NCBI RefSeq assembly: GCF_014205055.1
Contig: NZ_JACHMS010000001.1
Location: forward strand, 7,592,501-7,656,500
DNA length: 64,000 nucleotides
Source of the DNA: Streptomyces luteogriseus
GTDB lineage: Bacteria; Actinomycetota; Actinomycetes; Streptomycetales; Streptomycetaceae
Direction of reading: 5' to 3'
Shown in pieces: positions 33,601 through 40,107 of the stretch. Position numbers and translations under genes: made by a program. Position 1 is the first letter of the stretch. The number at the start of each line of letters is the position of its first letter. The notes beneath the pieces are model-generated. The model did not search any database and was not told where the DNA came from. It saw only the letters and a list, made by a program, of their open reading frames with translations.

Positions 33601-34077
33601 AAGCACAACCTGTGGATCCCGCCCTCCACCGGCTGGAGCGCCCTCCACCCCAGCGCGCAGCAACTCCTCGCCGACGTGCTGCTCCTCCTCAACCTGGCCG
33701 AACGCGGCGACTGGCCCACCGACCGCATCCGCCGCCTCCAGCACACCGCACGCCCCGACCTGCCGCCCTGCCTCACTCTGGACCGCACCCCGCTCGAGCC
33801 CGGCCGCACCGCCGTCCGCACGGCCTCCTCCCAGGCGGGCTCCAACTGCCGCGACGACTGCGCGTTCGAACTGTGCCCCTACCCTCCCAAGGGCCTGGAC
33901 GGCCAGCGCGTCGAACTCGGCGAGGCCTTCTGCCGTGCCCAGTCCACCCTCCTGTCCCACTCCCGCGCGGGCCTGCGCCCCAGGGCACCCTGGCAGCGCC
34001 GCACGACCATCACGGAGCTGCGGAGGTTCTGGGAGTCGATGGGGCATCGGGCGCAGCACAACGCCCGGCCGCGGTGA
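30652..34077 (+). CDS. Membrane-anchored NACHT-type STAND NTPase
   Basis: A 1141-residue protein. Two membrane helices lie near residues 47-74 and 102-122. The NACHT NTPase follows, with Walker A GGIGTGKT (179-186), Walker B VVLADGLDEA (about 253-262, the DGLDE form typical of NACHT) and sensor ITSRP (292-296). The remaining 800 residues are mostly helical, with a strongly charged Arg/Glu-rich coiled-coil-like stretch near residues 750-793 and a short Cys-rich motif (CRDDCAFELCPYPPKG) near 1068-1083. No known effector enzyme domain was recognised. Such proteins act as signalling or defence switches in bacteria, but this one's role is unknown. The GTG start has only a weak Shine-Dalgarno sequence. 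Confidence 0.8.
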   Translation: MSEGGGPAHRLGRVLRGGLGVRRALHRRRLMRQGYDRTRTWRVHKSGAYAALLVLTFIGALLLLFLAVTALITLPQEKSFESPVRWIDQQCKADNFSCAVLQSLFMPFLTLALATVTYLFFRFRHVRRAYVRKALEDPHELVETAGGIFGRVVGRDQLCAVLMEDLRDRRFRRTHVVVGGIGTGKTALVVLLTQRLAERGAVPVPLRLRAADKDLDFRELAFERFCREVQGTIRSGAEAEKVWRRLSQQGRIVVLADGLDEALTTSDLTEERDTIIRLAIRRANEEGLPLIITSRPHDSLRGMEASLTELEPLSEEAALTYISSGGAGEDRQRLDWIVERAGIAEAPTYLEIAAELHEQGLLERALGVPTEEEAVETRGGDRASLRFHLFETWLSALINGRFQPHLPLSPEERRSTVHYLSALACVGLALDTSEVRFADVVDEQDPDRSRFPEIVRELAHRVGDSGIDLRLAAHWGARMELVELGGDRVRFQHSVIQAQLGARFLSAVIHPGVPAEPREGSFFPAALQSPGRELLIAMVLHSRLPDGACIHDEPGAEGPDGACWCPVSAARDLLMEAACHAQTVRASGHDNDDRQEARPLFGRTLHSKALELYAAALEIDSVDAEPEQHLIAMRLCTSWPELRARDPHTLQTAKALLVARFGEAMRGVAQRRTLRPAYLELFEIARLEPSYAVRLAIAQEIGAGGDLAFEALQPRLRGPLVVEGQRVQREPDCTEKLWGGQQPEVVGERESRRRRQDEGQVARMKRELKEREQQRRRERRREREDREAEERQWRDNTLCAWLIPLLVGSVTTHRHQDTPYAFLESWVRRVGIPEDSPDAHAALDLNVEVALAQGFKYAANRRHRHPHARSEAREYLSEQAWDMLKRTRFWFTRLTLLHALTLWDLPDGATNSQSSHGHGSDPAQQVRQWLARPDGEPEHPFVTAAGKLCVWALETRRPERFLWVDESGVAAHVGSQTCRGEFRKHNLWIPPSTGWSALHPSAQQLLADVLLLLNLAERGDWPTDRIRRLQHTARPDLPPCLTLDRTPLEPGRTAVRTASSQAGSNCRDDCAFELCPYPPKGLDGQRVELGEAFCRAQSTLLSHSRAGLRPRAPWQRRTTITELRRFWESMGHRAQHNARPR

Positions 34078-34095
34078 GCTCCCGCCCGTGCCGGG

Positions 34096-34127
34096 CCGGC
34101 GGCCTGCCCGGGGCAGCCGGCCGCCGG
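34096..34127. terminator. Bidirectional terminator between NACHT and LAL genes
   Basis: Outer arms CCGGCGGCC / GGCCGCCGG (9 bp) enclose an inner TGCCC / GGGCA pair, giving a long stem in the 58-base convergent spacer. Confidence 0.75.
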
Positions 34128-34135
34128 GGAACTCC

Positions 34136-37045
34136 TCACGGCCGCGGCCGGGGGAACGTCTCCAGGGCCTCGGCCAGTCCCGCCGCGTCCGTGCCGACCT
34201 TGCGGTACACGGACGAGAGCAGGTGCCGCACACCCTGCTCGGTGAGGTGCAGTGCCTTGGCGACGACCGCCGCGGCCTGTCCCCGTGCCGTCATCTCGGC
34301 GGCCTTGCGCTCCTGCGCGGTGAGCGTGTCCGTCTGTGCGTAGCGCAGGGGCAGCGGCCGCAGCCCGGCCGCGGACAGTTCCCGCCTGGCCCGGGCGGCC
34401 AGGCCCTCGGCACCGCAGTGCACGGCGCCCTCCAGGCCCTGGTAGAGCCGGTCGGCGGCGTCGTGCAGCCGGCCGAAGCGGGCCAGCGCGGCGCCGTGAC
34501 CGACCAGTGCACGAGCCAGCTCGTACGCGGCGGGCGACTGGTGGAGGTGGTCGACGGCCTGCGCGTGCAGATCGAGCCCCGCCTCACCGCCCGTCACCTC
34601 CGCCTGAGTGCGCAGGGCCTGGCCGATCGCGGAGGCCGCGCCGAAGTCCCGGGCGCGCTTCACGGCGTCCTGCGCATGGCGCACCGCCCGGTCGGGAGCG
34701 CTGCGGGACAGCGCCGAGGCAAGCCCCAGCTGCCAGGGGCACCACGCGGGATTGCGCCAGTCCCGGCCCTCCAGCCACTCGCCGACGCGGGACAGCAGGG
34801 AAGCGGCGTCGTCGGGCCGGCCCTCCGCCAGGAGGAGCTCGGCGTGGACGGTGCGCGGGTCGGGATAGATCACGGCGTTCGGAATGAAGTCGCCGTAGTG
34901 ATACGAGTCGGCGAGCCGCCGTGCCGCCACGACGCGGCCCCGGGCCAGCAGGGTCTGGATCAGGATGCCGATGGCGAACCACTGGGCGGGTACCGCGCCT
35001 TCCACCCGGTCGGCGATGCGCAGGCCCTCCCGCACCAGGTTCTCGGCCTCGGCCAGACAGCCGCGGCGGTACCGGATGTACCCCGACAGCGTCTGGCCCA
35101 GAGCCAGATGGGAGCCGCGCCAGCCCTTCGACTCGCACTCGGCCATGCCCTTCGCGAACAGCTCCTCCGCCCGGCGCGGCTGGTCGCAGTACATGAACAC
35201 CAGCGCGACCGAGACGGGCACCTCGAAGCCCCGGTTCTCATGGGTCCAGCTCAGCCCGCCGCGCAGGGCCTCCTCGGCGTAGGCGAGCGCCTTCTGCCGG
35301 GGCTCGCCGCACATCATGGCGTCCCAGGCGCGCGACCCGAGGATGTAGCGCTCCTCCAGACCGCGGCCGGACAGCCGGTCGGCGAGCCGGGCCAGCGCCC
35401 GCGAACGGCCCGACGAGTCCGCCTCGTCGGTGCGGAACGCGCTCCACACGAAGTGGTCGCCCTGCATCCGCAGCCGGATCCGGGGATGGGCGGCGGCCCG
35501 CTGCGCCTCCTCGGCGGCCACTGTCGCGGCCTCCGCCATCCGGTCGGTGTGGGCCAGCGCCTGGGTCAGCCGGTACACCATCGAGGCGCGCAGCTCGGGG
35601 TCGATGCCCGGTTCCGCGAGCGCCTCCCGTAGATGGGTCACGGTGGCCGTGGGCTTGATGAGGAAGGTCGCGCAGGCCAGTTCGTGCAGCAGCGCGGCGC
35701 GCTCCTCCGGCAGCGGCGGCTCCTGCAGCGCCCGGTTCAGCAGCCGGCGCGCCGCTTCCGGCGCACCCGAGTGCAGGGCCTCGCGGGCGGCCTCCCGCAG
35801 ACAGGTCACGGCCTCGGAGCTGCCCGCGCACGGCACCTCCAGCAGATGCCGGGCCGCGGCGGCGTGGCCGAGCCCGGCCGCCCGGACGGCCTCCGCGGCG
35901 GAGTTGTGCATGCCCTCCCGCAGGCTCGACCCGATGGACCGGTAGATCGTGGTGGCGATCAGCGGATGGACGAATTCCAGGCTCCCCCCGGGCCCCTCGC
36001 CGTCGGCCAGGATGCGGGCGGCGCGCAGCTTCTCCGTGGCCTCGGCCGCCGCCGTGCTGCCGAGCGCCGCGATCCGGGCGGCCAGTTCCGGCGAGATGGC
36101 CTGCCCGAGGACCGCCGCCGCGTAGGCGAAGCGGACGGTGGTGGTGCCGAAGCCCTGGAGCCGCTCGATCAGCCCCGGCCCCTTCACCGCGGCCGCCAGG
36201 TCGCGCATCGCCGGCAGATCGTCACCGGTGCCCCTGAGGTTGCGCTCGCCGAGCCTGATGGAGAGCTCGACGGCCTCGAACGGGCTTCCTCCGGTGACCT
36301 CCCAGCACTCTTCGCAGAACGCGTCCTCGGCCTCCTCGCCGACCTCGTCCCTGATGATCCGGGCCACCGCCGTGGCACTGAGCGGTGCCAGAGTGAAGGG
36401 ACGGTTGCCCAGATCCGCCGAGGGCGCGCTGAAGGCGGCGGCCTCGAGGGGCAGTTCGGGCCGGAAGGCGACGACGATCAGCATCGACAGGTCCACCGCC
36501 CGGGGCGCGAACGAGGCGAGCCAGCTCAGTGACTCCACGTCCGCCCAGTGCAGGTCGTCCAGCAGCAGGACGACGGGCGCCTTCATCACCGCGAGGCGCG
36601 TCATCACCCAGTCGAGACCGTCCCGGACCCCGGTCGGATCCGGCACATGGCCACTCGGTGTCGCGACCAGGCCCAGCGCGGCGGAGACGATGTCGTACCA
36701 GCCGCCCAGGAAGGCACGCAGCTCCTTGTCGTCCATCGAGGCCAGCGCGGGCTGGACCACCTGGCGCACGACGTGGAACGCCAGCTCCTGCTCCTTCTCA
36801 CCGCCCCTTCCCGACAGCACCGTGAACCCCCGCGCCCGGGCGCGGGCCCGGGCCTCGGTGAGCAGGGCCGTCTTGCCCATGCCGCCGGGCCCGGTGAAGG
36901 CGAGGAGCCCGCCGCGGGGTGCCTGGGGCACGCCGTCGACGGAGTCCCGCAGGCCGGTGAGCGCCGAGTCGAGCGCCCGGAGCTCCTTGCGGCGCTCGAG
37001 CAACGGCCGCTTCTCGGGCGTGGGTTGCCCCAGCTCATGCGCCAT
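34136..37045 (-). CDS. LAL-type LuxR regulator (AAA ATPase with C-terminal HTH)
   Basis: A 969-residue large ATP-binding LuxR regulator. The N-terminal AAA domain has Walker A GPGGMGKT (about residues 52-59) and Walker B PVVLLLDDLHWAD. A long middle part consists of TPR-like helical repeats, and the C-terminus is a LuxR helix-turn-helix (LTAQERKAAEMTARGQAAAVVAKALHLTEQGVRHLLSSVYRKV). LAL proteins often activate secondary-metabolite or sugar genes. Its place just upstream of nothing but the terpene genes downstream on the same side makes it a possible activator of the terpene cyclase/P450 pair; this is inference. The ATG at MAHELG was chosen; a GTG nine bases upstream is too close to AGGAAG. 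Confidence 0.87.
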   Translation of the reverse strand: MAHELGQPTPEKRPLLERRKELRALDSALTGLRDSVDGVPQAPRGGLLAFTGPGGMGKTALLTEARARARARGFTVLSGRGGEKEQELAFHVVRQVVQPALASMDDKELRAFLGGWYDIVSAALGLVATPSGHVPDPTGVRDGLDWVMTRLAVMKAPVVLLLDDLHWADVESLSWLASFAPRAVDLSMLIVVAFRPELPLEAAAFSAPSADLGNRPFTLAPLSATAVARIIRDEVGEEAEDAFCEECWEVTGGSPFEAVELSIRLGERNLRGTGDDLPAMRDLAAAVKGPGLIERLQGFGTTTVRFAYAAAVLGQAISPELAARIAALGSTAAAEATEKLRAARILADGEGPGGSLEFVHPLIATTIYRSIGSSLREGMHNSAAEAVRAAGLGHAAAARHLLEVPCAGSSEAVTCLREAAREALHSGAPEAARRLLNRALQEPPLPEERAALLHELACATFLIKPTATVTHLREALAEPGIDPELRASMVYRLTQALAHTDRMAEAATVAAEEAQRAAAHPRIRLRMQGDHFVWSAFRTDEADSSGRSRALARLADRLSGRGLEERYILGSRAWDAMMCGEPRQKALAYAEEALRGGLSWTHENRGFEVPVSVALVFMYCDQPRRAEELFAKGMAECESKGWRGSHLALGQTLSGYIRYRRGCLAEAENLVREGLRIADRVEGAVPAQWFAIGILIQTLLARGRVVAARRLADSYHYGDFIPNAVIYPDPRTVHAELLLAEGRPDDAASLLSRVGEWLEGRDWRNPAWCPWQLGLASALSRSAPDRAVRHAQDAVKRARDFGAASAIGQALRTQAEVTGGEAGLDLHAQAVDHLHQSPAAYELARALVGHGAALARFGRLHDAADRLYQGLEGAVHCGAEGLAARARRELSAAGLRPLPLRYAQTDTLTAQERKAAEMTARGQAAAVVAKALHLTEQGVRHLLSSVYRKVGTDAAGLAEALETFPRPRP

Positions 37046-37239
37046 GTGCCGCACCGCTTCCTGTCGTCGGCCATCGGGAGGCAGCGCAGAGCGTACGCCT
37101 CCCGATGAGCCCCGTTCCGGATTCTGGAACGAGCACGACGAAGAAGGGTGAATGACCTGCTAAAGGCGCGTGAAGTGCGGGCTTGGCGGGTACCGTGGCT
37201 CGAATGGGTACCCGCTCCACGGCCTGACGGAGCGTCCCC

Positions 37240-38253
37240 TCACGGCAGCGCCGGGGCCGCCGCGTCCGCGTAGCGCGGCACGGTGCGGGACCAGTAGTAG
37301 CAGCCGCGGATCCAGCCGGCCATGCCTTCCACATAGCCGACGCCCGAAGGGCTCAACTCCGGTTCGATCTCCGCGTAGAGCCTCTCGAACTCGCGGATCG
37401 TGCGGTTGATCTGCTGGATGGCCAGGGTGACGGCCGCCGGCAGGGAGCAGTGGTGGGCCCGCTGGTAGGCGAGGGCCAGATTGATCATTTCGCCGGACCG
37501 CTGCTCCTTGACCGCGGAGAAGAGGTCGGGGATCCACACCGCCGCGTCTGCCGACAACCGGCTCAGGCGCCGCATGACCGGGTGGTGGAGTTCCCCGGAG
37601 GTCAGCTCGCACGGCTGCGCGGCCTCGCACAGCGGGTGGAAGGGCTCGACCCCCGCGGTGAGGGACCGTACGGAGGTGCACAGCCCGGACCGTGGGGGCG
37701 TGGGATGGGCCTGTGCCACCGCCTCGTACAGCAGTCCGTGCACGTACTCGCGGCTCTTCCAGGACCAGCGCGCGGCCTGTGCCGGTGTGCACCGCTCGCG
37801 GATCTGCCGGTAGAGGTCGGACAGGGCCGCTCCCAACGGGGTGCTGGGCGGCGCGCCGTCCCGCAGGACCGCGATGCTCTCGCACAGCATCGGCAGCAAC
37901 TGGCCGGGCCGGTGCCGGCCGACCTCCTCGGCCCGGTCGTCGAAGACGAACTGGTAGGCGATCTGATGGGCGACGAGCTGCAGGATGCCGGGATCCGCGT
38001 CAGGGCTGTTGAAGGACGCCAGCTCGGCCGGGCGGGTACGGGAGATCATGGCCGCGACCCCGGGCTCGTCGCTCAGCCCGGTCGTGCGCAGCCAGTGGTC
38101 GACCCCTGCCGCGGCCGCCGCCTCCTGCGGATGGCGCCGGAACGGGAACGGCATGTAGAGGTGAGCGTCGATCAGTTCCACCAGGGTGGAACCGGGAATC
38201 ACGTCCTGCGCGACGGCCGCCCTCTCCTCATGCGTGGTGGACACCGTTGTCAC
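37240..38253 (-). CDS. Class I terpene cyclase (bacterial sesquiterpene-synthase type)
   Basis: A 337-residue all-helical terpene synthase. The first Mg2+ motif is FVFDDRAEE (Asp 105, 106). The second (NSE) motif reads PDLFSAVKE (242-250): the Asp, Ser and Glu positions are kept but the leading Asn is Pro. The C-terminal effector pair RY (PRYAD) is present. The family converts farnesyl or geranyl diphosphate to cyclic terpenes; the product cannot be predicted. Its start codon lies inside the end of the upstream P450 gene (26-base overlap), so the two proteins are made together and the P450 probably oxidises the terpene. Confidence 0.87.
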   Translation of the reverse strand: MTTVSTTHEERAAVAQDVIPGSTLVELIDAHLYMPFPFRRHPQEAAAAAGVDHWLRTTGLSDEPGVAAMISRTRPAELASFNSPDADPGILQLVAHQIAYQFVFDDRAEEVGRHRPGQLLPMLCESIAVLRDGAPPSTPLGAALSDLYRQIRERCTPAQAARWSWKSREYVHGLLYEAVAQAHPTPPRSGLCTSVRSLTAGVEPFHPLCEAAQPCELTSGELHHPVMRRLSRLSADAAVWIPDLFSAVKEQRSGEMINLALAYQRAHHCSLPAAVTLAIQQINRTIREFERLYAEIEPELSPSGVGYVEGMAGWIRGCYYWSRTVPRYADAAAPALP

Positions 38254-39703
38254 CGTCCCTCCGGGTCTTCTCCACCCCGGACGCCGCCGGCGCGGCTCCG
38301 GGCGCGAGGGCGACGGCGTGCGGCGCGGTGCCGCCCGGCGCGTGCGCCCGTGATGCGCAGATCATCGTCAGGGACCTCGGACCCAGCGTCGCCCCGGGGC
38401 GCGGTGGTGCGATGCGCCCGGCCGGATGCCGCAGTCGCCAGCGGCCGGCGATGGTCGCCAGGGCCACGGTCATCTCGGCCATGGAGAACAGGTCGCCGAT
38501 GCACTTGCGGCTGCCCGCGGCGAACGGGATCAGCGCCCCGTGCGGACCGGTGTCGGCTTCACCCTCAAGCCAGCGCTCGGGCAGAAACCGGTCGGGCTCG
38601 GGGAACGACGCGGGGTCGTGGTGCAGGAGATACGGGCTGTACAGGACCGTGGTTCCGCGCGGCAGCCGGCGTCCGGCCAGGTCCGCCTCCCGGGTCGTGA
38701 CCCGGGTGAAGAGCCAGCCGGGCGGGGAGTGGCGCAGCGTTTCGGTGAGGACGGCCCTCGTGTAGACCAGGCGCGGCAGGTCGTCGACGTCCGGTAACCG
38801 GCCGGCGAGGACGGTGTCGACCTCCGCGTGCAGCCGCCGCTCCGCCTCCGGGTGCCGGGCCAGGAGGCTGAAGGTGGAGGCCAGGCACATCGACGGGCTC
38901 TCGGAACCGGTGAGCAGGAGGGACACCAACTGGTCGTGAACCTCCCGGTCGGTGACCGGGACCCCGTCGTCCCCGGCCTCGGAGGCCGCCAGCAGGAGCC
39001 CGAGCAGATCGTCGCGGGGAGCGCCCCGGCGGCGCTCGGCGATGGCCGCGCCGATGAGCTCGCGCACCCGCTCCACCGCGCGCCGGTAGCGGCGGTTCGC
39101 GGGCGTGGGGAGCCGGAACAGCGCGTCCACCGGCACGACCGTGCGCACGAACAGTCCGCGGACGATGGCCGCGAGGCAGTGCCGTACCTCGTCGGCCGCT
39201 GCCGGAGCGAGCGAGTCGGAGAGCAGCAGCCGGCTGATCAGCCGGGTCGTCAGACCCAGCGTGGCGGCACTGACATCGACCTCCTGCCCCGTGCGCCAGT
39301 CACGGCACAGCGACGCGGCCTCCTCGGCCATCACCTCCGTCTGCGCGGCGACGCCGGAGGGGCGGAAGGTGGGTTGCAGCAACCGGCGCTGACGCCGGTG
39401 CTCCGCGTGCGGGCAGGTGACGACACCGCCGCCCATCAGCGCCCGCAGCCTCTCGTACTGCGGTCCGCCCTTGTCGAAGGTGCGGGTGTCGCGGAGCATC
39501 CGGTGGACCAGTTCCGGGTGACACACCATCCACGCCCGCTGGGGGCCGAGGCGTATCTCGACCAGATCGCCCTGTGCGGGAAGAGAATTCAGAAACTCGA
39601 GCGGCCGACGGAACAAGGCGATACCGTGGCCGAGGGATGGGAATATGCCTGGAGCAGTACCAACCGTCCATGCCTGTTCCGATTCAGGAACGCAGCCGTT
39701 CAT
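38228..39703 (-). CDS. Cytochrome P450, probable terpene oxygenase (CYP170/CYP183-like)
   Basis: A 491-residue P450 with standard motifs: K-helix ETLR (in LTETLRHSPPGW), PERF-like segment DRFLPERW, and heme loop FAAGSRKCIGDLF with the Cys ligand. The I-helix reads LLLTGSESPS, with Ser at the place of the usual proton-relay Thr. The N-terminal APGIFPSLGHGIALFRRPLEFLNSLP segment resembles Streptomyces P450s that act on sesquiterpenes, such as CYP170 and pentalenene oxygenase. AGGTGG lies seven bases before the ATG. It overlaps the terpene cyclase gene, and redox partners must come from elsewhere. Confidence 0.88.
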   Translation of the reverse strand: MNGCVPESEQAWTVGTAPGIFPSLGHGIALFRRPLEFLNSLPAQGDLVEIRLGPQRAWMVCHPELVHRMLRDTRTFDKGGPQYERLRALMGGGVVTCPHAEHRRQRRLLQPTFRPSGVAAQTEVMAEEAASLCRDWRTGQEVDVSAATLGLTTRLISRLLLSDSLAPAAADEVRHCLAAIVRGLFVRTVVPVDALFRLPTPANRRYRRAVERVRELIGAAIAERRRGAPRDDLLGLLLAASEAGDDGVPVTDREVHDQLVSLLLTGSESPSMCLASTFSLLARHPEAERRLHAEVDTVLAGRLPDVDDLPRLVYTRAVLTETLRHSPPGWLFTRVTTREADLAGRRLPRGTTVLYSPYLLHHDPASFPEPDRFLPERWLEGEADTGPHGALIPFAAGSRKCIGDLFSMAEMTVALATIAGRWRLRHPAGRIAPPRPGATLGPRSLTMICASRAHAPGGTAPHAVALAPGAAPAASGVEKTRRDGDNGVHHA

Positions 39704-39783
39704 CGAAATACCACCTGCTTCAGTCGACCTGGGAAAACGGTGATGTTTCAAGGGCGTGGTGCTTGCCCCATGTCCTGCCCAGT

Positions 39784-39804
39784 CCAAGTCGGCCGCCGAC
39801 TTGG
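39784..39804. promoter_or_regulatory. Perfect palindrome upstream of the P450/terpene cyclase operon
   Basis: CCAAGTCGGC (39784-39793) and GCCGACTTGG (39795-39804) form perfect 10-bp arms around a single base, about 80 bases upstream of the P450 start. Its size and symmetry suit a TetR-type operator. It lies in a 366-base spacer that otherwise holds only the tandem repeat at its far end and no recognisable gene. Confidence 0.55.
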
Positions 39805-40009
39805 TGAACCCTTTCTCCAAGGGGGCGCACGGGTGCATGGGGAAGCGCTGGATGAATCACTTCCGATGCACGCCGTGCGGCAGACGGTCTCCTTCCGTCA
39901 CTCCTGTTCCCCGAAGGGCCTTGAGGCCTTTTCCGTATACACCGATCCGGAGAAGAAGACTGTGGCGGCGAACCGGGCGGCCCGCACCTGCGGCGGACAG
40001 GACCGCCCG

Positions 40010-40107
40010 GCCCCCACGGATCAGGTGCGGCGGTAACTCTCGGGCGGCGCCAGATACCGCCCCCACGGATCAGGTGCGGCGGTAACTCTCGGGCGGCGCC
40101 AGATACC
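40010..40107. repeat. Exact 49-bp tandem duplication across the GH115 stop codon
   Basis: Bases 40010-40058 and 40059-40107 are identical. The second copy contains the last twelve codons and stop of the GH115 gene; the first lies just past the stop. The period is not a multiple of three and the copies have not diverged, so the duplication looks recent. Confidence 0.9.

Noticed and set aside
30652..34077. Possible complete multi-gene anti-phage system around the NACHT gene
   Set aside because: The neighbours are an esterase and a LAL regulator with no known defence effector, so only a single-gene candidate is supported.
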